From contig NZ_SWDB01000002.1 of the NCBI RefSeq assembly GCF_005116735.1, forward strand, positions 1-64,000: a stretch of 64,000 nucleotides of DNA. The letters run 5' to 3'. A program made the position numbers and the translations under genes. Below the pieces are notes generated by a model. It did no database searches, was not told where the DNA came from, and saw only the letters and a list, made by a program, of their open reading frames with translations. Shown one piece after another: positions 30,980-39,885 of this stretch. The DNA comes from Thalassotalea mangrovi (GTDB lineage Bacteria; Pseudomonadota; Gammaproteobacteria; Enterobacterales; Alteromonadaceae). Within the stretch, counting starts at the first letter, position 1, and each line of letters opens with the position of its first letter.

Positions 30980-32803
30980 TTATCCGGCATTTAATTCCGC
31001 TAACATCATCTCACGAATGATCGGTACCGGTGAGCTGCCATAACTTAAAAACTTATTGTGGAAGTCCGTTAAATTAAAGTCGTCGCCCATTTTTTCTTTT
31101 AATTCTTCACGCAGGTCATATATTTCAGAATAGCCAGTAAAGTAACTGGTCAGTTGCACCTGAGACAAAGTTGCACGGCGCCACTTACCGCGGGCTTCTG
31201 CCTCTTCCTGAAAGGCTTCATTCATCATCATCGCCAATGCTTCCTGCTCACCAATGCCATTTACCTGAATGGCATAATCGATAATGGAGTTCATGATCAC
31301 CCTAAGGTTCCACTTATAATACATTAACCACAGCTCTGGTTCATTATCGCCATAGCCTTGTTCGAGCATCATTCGTTCGGTATACACGGCCCAGCCTTCA
31401 ACCATGGCACCATTACCAAAGATGGATTTTACTAAAGACTTGGACTTGTTGCTGTGCACTAACTGAGTGTAGTGGCCCGGTACCGCTTCATGGATATTGA
31501 GAATCTGTAAGATCCAGTGATTGTATTCACGCAGATAGCTTTCTGCCTGCTCATCATTGAAATTATCCAGAGGCGTGACGTTGTAATACGTGTTGGCCTC
31601 AGCATCGTAAGGGCCTGGCGCGTTAATTGAAGCGCCCGCGAAACCACGCTGATATTCCGGTGTTTCCCGAACCACGAGTGGCTTGTCCTTATCCATTGCC
31701 ACCAGGTTGTTGTCGATCACAAATTTTTCCAGCTCAGGGATCTGGGCGCGAATGGCATCAACAAATTCGTCACGCTTTACGTGTTTTACCGACAGATGAT
31801 CAATAAGCTGTTTTGTTGCCAGCAACATATCTTCTGGCATCTTGGTGTCGGCAAAATAGGTCGGCCAAAGTTGTTTGGTAATCTTTGCCATTTCGCCATG
31901 GACACGCTGTTTCTCGCTGACGGCCTTATCGAACAGTTGTTTTGCAGTCAGGCTTGAGTAAATATCCAGGGCAAATTTTTGTTCATAAAGCTCAGCGCCG
32001 ATACGAAAATCTTTGCCTGAGTTATTTTCTTTTAGCTCAGCGGCCTTTTCCGTAAGCCAGTTGATGTAGCCTTCAATTGCCGTTGTTGATTCTTCAATGC
32101 GAGAGGTAAAATCGGACTTTTCCTGGTCGCTTAAGGCTGAATCAGCAACCGCCTGGGCTATTGCACCAGAGAATAATCCCATCGCGCCTTGGTTTTGCTG
32201 AATGGCCAACTCGGTGTGTGGCAGGGTAGGCGTAGTGATATTGGCTTTTGCGGCCTCATAATAAGCAGGAATGTTTTCCATCCGGCGGTAAATGGTGCGC
32301 AGACGTTCATCTTTGGCTTTGTAGTCGGTGTTTAAAATCACCCCGAACACACCCGCCACATTATAGTTTGCAGGATTCCACTGATAGGATTTTAATTGCT
32401 CTACGGCGAAGACCTGAGATTCCAACTGGTTTTTCAAAATGTAGTAATCACTGGCATTACCGGCATCCAGCTGCTTTGGATCAAAGCCCTGTAGAGCTGC
32501 CAGTTTTTCTTTTACGATTGCCAGGTCGTGAGCCATGCTTTCAGCGTCCGGGATGGGTAATTGGTCATCATATTTGTAATAGCCAACATAAACCGCATAG
32601 CCAGGATTTAGTTTCCAGAACTCATTGATCAGGTTTTCACTAAATACCGCGAATTGCTGGTTTACATCAGCTTGTTCAAGCTTCGGTACTGGCGCCGGCT
32701 TTTCAGCCTGGGTGTTTTGCTGAGGGGTACCACTTTCACCGCATGCGGACAAGCCCGACGTTAATGCGGTGGCGATGGTTAATGCAAGTAAATGCTTTTT
32801 CAT
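30980..32803 (-). CDS. DUF885 family lipoprotein, putative zinc peptidase
   Basis: 607-residue exported protein. The N-terminus MKKHLLALTIATALTSGLSA followed by Cys is a lipoprotein signal with a good lipobox, so it is probably anchored in the envelope. The diagnostic motif HEAVPGH begins at His438, with WAVYTERM downstream supplying a likely third ligand, as in M32-like gluzincin metallopeptidases; DUF885 proteins are generally thought to be peptidases, substrate unknown. A second DUF885 gene lies 0.7 kb away with a DUF3010 gene between them. Confidence 0.87.
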   Translation of the reverse strand: MKKHLLALTIATALTSGLSACGESGTPQQNTQAEKPAPVPKLEQADVNQQFAVFSENLINEFWKLNPGYAVYVGYYKYDDQLPIPDAESMAHDLAIVKEKLAALQGFDPKQLDAGNASDYYILKNQLESQVFAVEQLKSYQWNPANYNVAGVFGVILNTDYKAKDERLRTIYRRMENIPAYYEAAKANITTPTLPHTELAIQQNQGAMGLFSGAIAQAVADSALSDQEKSDFTSRIEESTTAIEGYINWLTEKAAELKENNSGKDFRIGAELYEQKFALDIYSSLTAKQLFDKAVSEKQRVHGEMAKITKQLWPTYFADTKMPEDMLLATKQLIDHLSVKHVKRDEFVDAIRAQIPELEKFVIDNNLVAMDKDKPLVVRETPEYQRGFAGASINAPGPYDAEANTYYNVTPLDNFNDEQAESYLREYNHWILQILNIHEAVPGHYTQLVHSNKSKSLVKSIFGNGAMVEGWAVYTERMMLEQGYGDNEPELWLMYYKWNLRVIMNSIIDYAIQVNGIGEQEALAMMMNEAFQEEAEARGKWRRATLSQVQLTSYFTGYSEIYDLREELKEKMGDDFNLTDFHNKFLSYGSSPVPIIREMMLAELNAG

Positions 32804-32969
32804 GGTTTTCTCTACAATCGTTGTTATTTAAAACAACTTAATACGACAGCTTAGTCTGTTGCAAGTGGTATTGGGATATTTGCGGTAAAGCGGTTGAAAA
32901 AGACCTTAAGGCGTATCGTCGGCGAGAAAAGCTGATATACTTGCGGCATTAATATTTAGAGGACTGTCA

Positions 32970-33395
32970 ATGAAGATTTGTGGTGTAGAAATTAAAGGCG
33001 ATGATGCAATTATCTGCGTGATGAGCTACGAAAACCAATTGTTTGATTTGCCCCATGTCAGGGTACCTAAGGTGTCTTTACAGCGTGGTACTGACAGCGA
33101 AAATATTCGTAAATTTCAATTTACCTTTGCCAAGCTAATGGCTGACTATGGTGTCGACACCGTTGTGATTAAAGAGCGCATGACCAAAGGTAAATTTGCC
33201 GGTGGCTCACAAGGTTTTAAAATGGAAGCAGCCATCCAGCTGATCGACGGATTGCAGGTGGAAATGGCGCGTCCCGCGGATATCAAAGAAAAATTGAAGA
33301 AAAGCCAAATCGAGATCGATTATCGGGATACTGGCTTGAAGCAGTTTCAACAAGGCGCATTTGAAACGGCATTTACGCATTTTAAAGTAAACTAG
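32970..33395 (+). CDS. DUF3010 family protein
   Basis: 141-residue cytosolic protein with an RNase-H-like start (MKICGVEIKGDDAIICVM) and a second conserved segment VVIKERMTKGKFAGGSQGFK; I recognise the DUF3010 family but know no function. AGAGGA lies six bases before the ATG. It stands alone, divergent from the first DUF885 gene and convergent with the second. A heptamer repeat array begins six bases after its stop codon. Confidence 0.82.
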   Translation: MKICGVEIKGDDAIICVMSYENQLFDLPHVRVPKVSLQRGTDSENIRKFQFTFAKLMADYGVDTVVIKERMTKGKFAGGSQGFKMEAAIQLIDGLQVEMARPADIKEKLKKSQIEIDYRDTGLKQFQQGAFETAFTHFKVN

Positions 33396-33400
33396 CGAAA

Positions 33401-33449
33401 AGCTACAAGCTACAAGCTACAAGCTACAAGCTACAAGCTTTAAGCTGTA
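33401..33449 (+). repeat. Heptamer tandem array AGCTACA x5 plus variants
   Basis: Five perfect copies of AGCTACA (33401-33435) followed by AGCTTTA and AGCTGTA, giving seven consecutive 7-mers. It occupies the short gap between the DUF3010 stop and the shared terminator. A related AAGCT/TACAG-type array lies at the right edge of the window. Confidence 0.95.
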
Positions 33450-33480
33450 ATTTTTCTGTTTGTTTCTACAACTTTTAAAA

Positions 33481-33510
33481 AACGGCAAGATTCAATCTTG
33501 CCGTTTTTTG
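33481..33510. terminator. Bidirectional terminator between DUF3010 and second DUF885 gene
   Basis: Perfect 11-base stem AACGGCAAGAT / ATCTTGCCGTT with a three-base loop and T tracts on both strands, placed between two convergent genes. Confidence 0.9.
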
Positions 33511-33522
33511 TTCTGGTGACGT

Positions 33523-35343
33523 TTATTTTTGGGTTTCGACCCAGGCCATGATCTTCTCTTCCAGGATCGGCATAGGTAGTGCGCCGTCAATCAGCACCTG
33601 GGTATGGAATTTGCGGACATCGAAGTCGTCACCGAGTTGCTGTTGAGCTTTATTACGCATATCGCGAATTGCCCGTTGTCCGGTTTTGTAGGCAAGTGCC
33701 TGACCCGGGATAGCAATGTAACGTTCCACTTCCGCTTCGATATCGGACATCGCCAGTGATGAGTTTTTTGCCATAAAATCGATTGCCTGCTCGCGGGTCC
33801 AGCCAAACGCATGTAAGCCGGTATCGACGACCAGACGCATGGCGCGCAGTTGTTCATCGGATAAGCGTCCATACCACTGGTAAGGGTCGGTAAATAGACC
33901 AAGCTCTTTACCTAAACTTTCTGCATATAGTGCCCAGCCCTCAGAAAATACCGTATAACCACCAAATTTTCGGAACATCGGCAGGTCTTTGACTTCCTGC
34001 TGGATGGTAATTTGGAAGTGGTGGCCAGGTGAAGCTTCATGGATGCTCAAGGTTTCTAAAATAAATTTAGGCTGAGCTTTCAGGTTATGGGTGTTGATAT
34101 AGAAAATACCCGGGCGTGAGCCATCGGGTGCCGGTGACTGATAGCTGGCACCGGCGCTGGATGCTGCACGAAATGCTTCCACTGCGCGAACTTCATAATC
34201 GGCTTTAGGAAATACTTCAAATAGCTTAGGTAAACGCTGATTAATGTCATCTTTGACCGCCATGTAGGCATCAATAACGTCTTGTTCATTGTCCCAGTAA
34301 AATTGCTCGTCTTCCTGCAGGAAAGTAAAGAAAGCGGGTAAATCACCGTTAAATCCCACCTGAGCTTTGACTTTATTCATTTCTTCCAGGATGCGTGCCA
34401 CTTCCTGTTGACCAAAATCGTGTAGCTCGTTAGCGGTTAATGGCAAGGTGGTATTGGTTTCGATTTGATACTCATACCAGGCTTTACCGTTAGGTAACGC
34501 TGATAGTCCGACGCTTTCCCGCGCTTTTGGCAGATATTCGCTTTCAATAAACTGATAGAACTTATCGTAGGTGGGGACCAGAACATCCATGATCATGGTT
34601 CTGTATTGCTCAGTCACTTGCTGCTTTTGCTCATCTGTTAGTTCGCTATTGTCGTCAAGCATGGTTACCGGGCCGTAAAATACACTATCTTTAGCGTCTT
34701 TAACGACATGCACGGAAAGTTGCGGCAGGATCTTATCAACGATTGGTCTTGGCAATACGACGCCTTGTTCCATGCCTTCGCGCATTGCCACGATGACACT
34801 ATCCATATAGGCAGCAAATCCATCGGTACGACTGATAAAGTTTTGATAATCCAGGTATGTGTTAAATGGTTGCGCACTCTGGCCGGAACCCAAAGTCGCG
34901 TACATGTTGTGAATACCGTACATCTGGTTTAACGGGATCAGGTGCGAAGGAAAATCATAGCCTTTAATCGCCAATTCGCGGTCACGTTTAAAGATTTGAT
35001 AACTCAGCAGATCCTGGCCGGAAAGTTGAGATTCATCAATGGCATTAATGTTATCGAGATATTTTTGTTCCAACGCCAGGTTCTGCGCCAGGCTTGCTTC
35101 GCTAATGGGGGCATTAAACTTGTCGTTATACTCATTCATGCCTACGAATGTTGCATATACCGGTGATAACGCCATGGATTCCTCAAAATAAGACTGGAAT
35201 ACCTGTTGCGCTAGTTGTTTCGGGTTCTGTGATTCACTCACCTGCGTTTGTGACTGCGTGGTGGATGGCGAGTCTGCTGTCTGGCTGTTACAGCCGATTA
35301 TCGCACCGCTTAAAACTAAAGCCAGAAAGGTTTTTTTCATCAT
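33523..35343 (-). CDS. DUF885 family lipoprotein, putative zinc peptidase (second copy)
   Basis: Paralogue-like relative of the protein encoded at 31-32.8 kb, about the same length (606 residues) but clearly diverged. I chose the ATG at 35341-35343: the product then begins MMKKTFLALVLSGAIIG followed by Cys, a lipoprotein signal; an upstream extension of 40 residues in the open frame looks non-coding. The catalytic motif HEASPGH begins at His435, with WALYAESLGKELG downstream. Probably an envelope-anchored metallopeptidase. The gene ends at a shared terminator. Confidence 0.87.
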   Translation of the reverse strand: MMKKTFLALVLSGAIIGCNSQTADSPSTTQSQTQVSESQNPKQLAQQVFQSYFEESMALSPVYATFVGMNEYNDKFNAPISEASLAQNLALEQKYLDNINAIDESQLSGQDLLSYQIFKRDRELAIKGYDFPSHLIPLNQMYGIHNMYATLGSGQSAQPFNTYLDYQNFISRTDGFAAYMDSVIVAMREGMEQGVVLPRPIVDKILPQLSVHVVKDAKDSVFYGPVTMLDDNSELTDEQKQQVTEQYRTMIMDVLVPTYDKFYQFIESEYLPKARESVGLSALPNGKAWYEYQIETNTTLPLTANELHDFGQQEVARILEEMNKVKAQVGFNGDLPAFFTFLQEDEQFYWDNEQDVIDAYMAVKDDINQRLPKLFEVFPKADYEVRAVEAFRAASSAGASYQSPAPDGSRPGIFYINTHNLKAQPKFILETLSIHEASPGHHFQITIQQEVKDLPMFRKFGGYTVFSEGWALYAESLGKELGLFTDPYQWYGRLSDEQLRAMRLVVDTGLHAFGWTREQAIDFMAKNSSLAMSDIEAEVERYIAIPGQALAYKTGQRAIRDMRNKAQQQLGDDFDVRKFHTQVLIDGALPMPILEEKIMAWVETQK

Positions 35344-35437
35344 AATCTTGTCTTCTATTAACGAGGGAGGCAATTGCCCGATTTTTGCATTGTAACCTAA
35401 TCTGCAAATTTTGTTAGAGGTACGAGTGGGGCAGTGG

Positions 35438-36325
35438 TCAGGTGCTGACCAGAGTGATTGCAATAAGCACGGGGGTAATTAAGGTGATAATGGTGTTAAC
35501 CGCAAGTATTTGCGGCTGCTTGCCTAATTCTTTACCGTATTTTTTACAACCCCAAAAGCAGTAATAGCTAGCAAGTAAAGGTAGCAAGGCGATGGCTGCA
35601 GATGCCGGGAATATTGAGGTGATTAACGCCAGGACTAGAGTCAGTATTGCCATGACAGATATACAGGCATAGACATTGCTGGCTATATTGGTGCCATAGC
35701 GAATAACCATATGGTTGCGGCCTGCCTGCCGGTCTGCATCTATGTCTGGGAATTGATTTAACAGTAATAGATTGTTGGTTAGCAAAAACACCAGTAAACC
35801 TGCCAAAACCGACCCTAAGGTATGTTGTCCTGACAGAGCGAAATGACCACCGGTGACCATAATAGTACCAAAACCAAGCCCGGGTGCGATCAAACAGGGT
35901 ACAGCGTATTTATTGAGCCAGCGCGTATAAGTGAGGATTAACAGAATACCAATTGCGCCATACACCAGTATCACAGTTCCTCTCAGGTAGTAGAAAAACA
36001 GGCCGATGGTGATGGTAACTAGCAAAGATATTAAGGCAATATAGAGCACCCACTTATCCATATGGGGCGCGGCAATCAGGGCTCCACTGCCGCCACTAAA
36101 GGGCGTGCGTTTGGTGTGTGCATCCAGGCCACTGTGAAAATCCTGATATTCATTCAAAGCATTAACGCTGACATGGGCAAACAATGCAGCAGCCAAAGCC
36201 AGAAATAGCACCAGCCAATCAACATGGGTATTCTCATAAGTTACCAGGCTGGTGGCGAGGAAGATGCACACTGGTACCAGAATAAGAAATGGCATTCGAA
36301 TCGATTTAACAAGGGTGGCGATCAT
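35438..36325 (-). CDS. UbiA-family prenyltransferase (MenA-like)
   Basis: Polytopic membrane enzyme of the UbiA superfamily that attaches a prenyl chain to an aromatic or other acceptor. In 295 residues there are eight to nine hydrophobic segments and both aspartate-rich motifs: NALNEYQDFHSGLD near residue 58 (N-x3-D-x5-D pattern) and NQFPDIDADRQAGRN near 190. The second motif and overall shape resemble MenA, but no men or ubi genes are adjacent, so the acceptor is unknown. It lies downstream of the TonB receptor gene on the same strand, 316 bp away. Confidence 0.82.
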   Translation of the reverse strand: MIATLVKSIRMPFLILVPVCIFLATSLVTYENTHVDWLVLFLALAAALFAHVSVNALNEYQDFHSGLDAHTKRTPFSGGSGALIAAPHMDKWVLYIALISLLVTITIGLFFYYLRGTVILVYGAIGILLILTYTRWLNKYAVPCLIAPGLGFGTIMVTGGHFALSGQHTLGSVLAGLLVFLLTNNLLLLNQFPDIDADRQAGRNHMVIRYGTNIASNVYACISVMAILTLVLALITSIFPASAAIALLPLLASYYCFWGCKKYGKELGKQPQILAVNTIITLITPVLIAITLVST

Positions 36326-36641
36326 TCACTAAGCCCCACTATTTTAGCGAGCCATTGCACCCATAATCGCTTCTTTTTTTGGAGCAGGTGTGGGGCCGTT
36401 GTTGTCATTTAACGATATGTAATTATTGGTATTTATTTAACAATAGCAAAGAACCGGAGGAAGGGAAGGTGGAGGAGGAAGTGACTCCTTCCACCACGTT
36501 AGTATCCACCCAAAACCACGACAACGTGAGTGGTTTTCTCCTCAGAAAATAGCTCCTTCATTTTCTTTATACCGACCATCCGTGGTCATAACCTTAGGTA
36601 GAGTCCCTCTTCAACTGAAGCGAAACGATTAAGTTTCGCTT
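36326..36641 (-). other. Intergenic region with multiple GGA-bearing hairpins
   Basis: 316 bp without a credible ORF. Read on the minus strand, it contains GAAGCGAAAC / GTTTCGCTTC at the receptor-gene stop, AGAG-GGA-CTCT, GACCA-CGGA-TGGTC, GAAAAT-GAAGGAGCT-ATTTTC, an alternative TTTTC-TGAGGA-GAAAA sharing an arm with the previous one, AAAACCAC/GTGGTTTT, and a ten-base stem GGTGGAAGGAG/CTCCTCCACC near 36469-36496. No T run follows. The segment 36326-36450 shows nothing I recognise beyond the likely promoter of the prenyltransferase gene. Confidence 0.5.
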
Positions 36642-38831
36642 CTAAAACTGATAGGTAATATTTGCGGCAACGCCGCGACCTGGTTCTGTAAAGCCCTGCA
36701 GGTCGTCGCCAGCTGCATGTCCGGCAACATTGATAAAGCGAACGTATTCCTTGTCCAGTAAGTTACTGGCTAAGACATTCAGCGTTAAGGCGTCATTAAT
36801 GTGGTAATTTACCGACCAGTCGAGTGAGCCGTATCCGGCAATTTCAGCTTCTCCCGCATTAACCTTGGTCATCCGAACAGCCCAGTTTAAGGTTAATTGG
36901 CTGGAAAGGTCCGCATAGTCAAAGGTTAAACCGACAACACCGGATAGTGGACTGATGGTGTTGATGTATTCGTCCGTTGTATCATCTTTGCCGTCCTGAT
37001 AGGACGCATTGGCAAACACACTCCAGTTGTTACTCATGGCATAATCTATCGCCAGTTCTGCGCCTTTGATGGTTACTGAATCGATGTTTTGATATTGGTA
37101 CGTATCGTATTGATAAGCGAAGCTACCATCTTCATTCAACACGGTTTCAGAATCGATGAGTTGTGTTGCTAAGAATTGATCATATTCGTTGTAGTAAATT
37201 GCCGCATTGATGATCAAATCGCCGATATGACCACGAATACCGATCTCAAGGCTGTCACTCTCTTCCGGGGATAAATCATCGCTCGGCACGATTTCGTAGA
37301 TGTAGGTTGATGTAGCCTGGTTGTAGTGCTCGATGTACGCCAAATCATAGGCAGGCACTTTAAATCCCTGGCCGTATTGAGCGAATGCAGACAGCATACC
37401 ATTAACTTTATACAGCGCTCCCAGGTTAAAAGACGTCTGGCTCTCACTAATTTTGGCAAAAGCTTCGCCATTGCCGTTCAAAGCCCCGTTTGGATCCATA
37501 TCGTATTGATCGAAGCGAACGCCCGGAGTCACCAGGATATCTCCGCCAAGGAAACTGATCTCGTCATTAATGAATATCCCTAAACGGTTGACGTCATTGG
37601 TCGGGAATTTGTTACTCAGGTCGTCTTTCGTTGCTTCGCCAGCCACCTCACGGTATTCGTGCGAGGTGCGCAGGCTTTCAGTCGTTTCATAATCAAAACC
37701 ATAGCCCAGGGTATGCATTTCGTTTAAAGCGACTGAGGCGTTAGACAAAAACCCGGATGTTTCCTGTTGATAAAGACCTGTTTTCCACATGTCCCGTAAT
37801 TCAACGACCCCAAACATTGGCGCATTAATATCCAGTTGGCCATACTCTTCATCGCTTTGCTCGGATGTATTGTTGTATAACGAAATATTTAAGTAATCAA
37901 AGAATGGGGTGTTACTGGTGCTGGTGTATTGCAGTTTATAAGCGGTGGATTCTTTCTCGGTGATGGTACTTTCGCTGACAATATTGTAACCATAATTGGC
38001 TAAGCTGCGGAAATAGAATAATAAACCGTCGGCACTGTCGCCACTAACGTCTTGCTTGTAATAATCAACAATAAAATTGACGGCGTTATCGTCATTGATG
38101 TTCCATTTTGCTTTGTATAGTGCACTGTTCGATTCAATGTTAAATGGGGCGTTTGACTCTTGATAATTCTGTTGCTCTTCACCATCACGGTAACTGGCAT
38201 TTAACAGGTGTTCGAGTCCCCCGGTTTTCAGGGCAAGTGTACCGGCAATACCCGATTGCGAGCTATGGTCTGAGTACTCCAGTTTTACCCGGCCGCCAAC
38301 AGTTTCACCGTCTTGCAGGTAATCACTGGCATCTTTGGTTGTGAAGACGACAATGCCCCCAAGAGCATCCGAGCCATACAAAGAAGACGCCGCGCCTTTG
38401 GCAACTTCCACCTGCTTTAAAGTATCGGTGTCGATAAAGCCACGACCAACAATATCATTCTGACCGTTGGCACCATAACCTTCATTCATGCGCATTCCGT
38501 CTTTGATCATCAAAATACGGTCAGAACCCATGCCGCGCACCAGGATATTCTGCGCACCACCAACACTGCCGGTTACCTGAATCGACGGATCATACTTAAA
38601 AATTTCATTCAGGTCGGTTACCACCTGAGTATCAATGGTTTCAGCGTCAATGACGGAAATGCTACCGGCGACGTCCTGTAAGGCTTTTGGGGTTTTTGTA
38701 CCACTGACGACAATGGTTTCCATGGTTGTAGCGGCCGGACCTGGTTGCAATTGCTCCGATAGGGCAGCGGGGGAGATTAAAAATTGTCCAGCAACAACAG
38801 TGCTTAACAAGGTTTTTTTACAGCGAAACAT
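36642..38831 (-). CDS. TonB-dependent outer-membrane receptor, probable haem/haemoprotein receptor
   Basis: 729-residue outer-membrane transporter: signal peptide (about 1-25), TonB box METIVVSG, plug domain with IQVTGSVGGAQNILVRGMGS, and a 22-strand barrel ending in aromatic YQF. The segments FKVPAYDLAY and SDDLSPEESDSLEIGIRG correspond to the FRAP and NPNL boxes of haem/haemoglobin receptors in altered form. AAGGAAA lies six bases before the ATG. A Fur box sits in the divergent promoter, and the opposite operon encodes an exported CobN-like protein with ExbB-like and DUF2149 partners. Substrate is inferred, not shown; cobalamin or another porphyrinoid is the alternative. Confidence 0.85.
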   Translation of the reverse strand: MFRCKKTLLSTVVAGQFLISPAALSEQLQPGPAATTMETIVVSGTKTPKALQDVAGSISVIDAETIDTQVVTDLNEIFKYDPSIQVTGSVGGAQNILVRGMGSDRILMIKDGMRMNEGYGANGQNDIVGRGFIDTDTLKQVEVAKGAASSLYGSDALGGIVVFTTKDASDYLQDGETVGGRVKLEYSDHSSQSGIAGTLALKTGGLEHLLNASYRDGEEQQNYQESNAPFNIESNSALYKAKWNINDDNAVNFIVDYYKQDVSGDSADGLLFYFRSLANYGYNIVSESTITEKESTAYKLQYTSTSNTPFFDYLNISLYNNTSEQSDEEYGQLDINAPMFGVVELRDMWKTGLYQQETSGFLSNASVALNEMHTLGYGFDYETTESLRTSHEYREVAGEATKDDLSNKFPTNDVNRLGIFINDEISFLGGDILVTPGVRFDQYDMDPNGALNGNGEAFAKISESQTSFNLGALYKVNGMLSAFAQYGQGFKVPAYDLAYIEHYNQATSTYIYEIVPSDDLSPEESDSLEIGIRGHIGDLIINAAIYYNEYDQFLATQLIDSETVLNEDGSFAYQYDTYQYQNIDSVTIKGAELAIDYAMSNNWSVFANASYQDGKDDTTDEYINTISPLSGVVGLTFDYADLSSQLTLNWAVRMTKVNAGEAEIAGYGSLDWSVNYHINDALTLNVLASNLLDKEYVRFINVAGHAAGDDLQGFTEPGRGVAANITYQF

Positions 38832-38907
38832 AGCATTTCCTTTTTCTTGGATTTTTGCCGGGAAAAAATTGCTTTTTATTATTAGTGCTACAAATGCATA
38901 TGTAAAG

Positions 38908-38926
38908 CTTAATGATAATTATTCTC
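38908..38926. promoter_or_regulatory. Fur box in divergent promoter
   Basis: The 19-bp site CTTAATGATAATTATTCTC matches the consensus GATAATGATAATCATTATC at 15 of 19 positions, including the whole AATGATAAT core. It lies 77 bp before the receptor gene (minus) and 69 bp before the ExbB-like gene (plus), well placed to repress both under iron sufficiency. Confidence 0.8.
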
Positions 38927-38994
38927 ATTTTCATTGTTATTTGTTTCGGTGTCCGCTATAGTTCGTTCCATAATTTCAATAAGGAACCGTTTTT

Positions 38995-39525
38995 GTGTTT
39001 ATCCAATCCATCGAACAATTAATGGCACAGGTGTCAGAACTGCTTATGACACCGGTCATAATCGCCATTGTGCTGTTACTTTTTTATGCCTTATATGCGC
39101 TTGGGCGTTTTTTCAGTCAGCTACTGCAACGCCGTCAAAATGCGCTGTTATATGCTCGCCAACTTGGCAGCGAACAGCCGCAGGGCGTATCAGGGTATCC
39201 GGTATATAACTACTTCGTACAAAACCCTGATGCCGGCCAGGATGAGCTGGAAGTATTTGCGTTGAAAAAGCTGGAAACACTGCGAATTGTGACTCGTATC
39301 GCCCCGATGCTGGGGTTGATTGCCACCATGATCCCAATGGGGCCGGCGCTGCAGGCGCTGGCTGACGGTAACATCCAGGGGATTAGTGAAAATCTGATTA
39401 TTGCCTTTGCTGCCGTGATTTGGGGGCTGGTTATCTCATCGATCACCTTTTGGCCGGCATCGGTTAAGAAGCGCTGGTGTGCCAATGAGCTAATCGAAAT
39501 CAGCAAACTTCGTAATCAAGACTAG
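38995..39525 (+). CDS. MotA/TolQ/ExbB-like proton channel protein
   Basis: 176-residue inner-membrane protein with three predicted helices (about 20-38, 103-118, 133-153). The second contains APMLGLIATMIPMGPALQAL, the ExbB/TolQ signature, and the third has the small-residue pattern lining the channel. Start is GTG at 38995 with AAGGAA eight bases upstream. It is smaller than ExbB and not next to exbD or tonB. Its partner is probably the DUF2149 protein encoded 12 bp downstream. In the hmu operons of Bacteroidetes a similar channel protein accompanies the CobN-like HmuS. Confidence 0.85.
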   Translation: MFIQSIEQLMAQVSELLMTPVIIAIVLLLFYALYALGRFFSQLLQRRQNALLYARQLGSEQPQGVSGYPVYNYFVQNPDAGQDELEVFALKKLETLRIVTRIAPMLGLIATMIPMGPALQALADGNIQGISENLIIAFAAVIWGLVISSITFWPASVKKRWCANELIEISKLRNQD

Positions 39526-39537
39526 GAAGGCATTACC

Positions 39538-39885
39538 ATGCGATTTCTTGATGAAGATGAAGAATTAAACCCAATCGTCAGTGCCGTAAACCTGGTGGAT
39601 GTGTTCCTGGTGATTATTGCTGCCTTGCTGATAGCCCTGGCGCAAAATCCGCTCAATGTATTCAGCGCCGATAATGTAACCGTGATAAAAAATGCCGGTG
39701 AGCCAAACATGGAAGTGATCGTTAAAGAAGGTAAGGAAATCAAACAGTATAAATCCACTGGTGATATCGGTTCGGGCGAAGGTATGCGCGCTGGTGTCGC
39801 CTATAAAATGGCCGATGGCAGCTTTGTCTATGTACCGGAAGATGAGTCGGCGGAACAGGTGAATAATGGCGGAGGGCAGGATTAA
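39538..39885 (+). CDS. DUF2149 protein, likely ExbD-like partner
   Basis: 115 residues: a short acidic N-terminus, one hydrophobic helix (about 18-37) entered through NPIVSAVNLVD with Asp21 at its start, and a small periplasmic domain (GEPNMEVIVKEGKEIKQYKS). The layout, one helix with a membrane-embedded aspartate, parallels ExbD/TolR, and DUF2149 genes recur next to ExbB-like and CobN-like genes. A proton-coupled role with the preceding channel protein is my inference. The ATG of the CobN-like gene overlaps its stop by one base. Confidence 0.82.
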   Translation: MRFLDEDEELNPIVSAVNLVDVFLVIIAALLIALAQNPLNVFSADNVTVIKNAGEPNMEVIVKEGKEIKQYKSTGDIGSGEGMRAGVAYKMADGSFVYVPEDESAEQVNNGGGQD

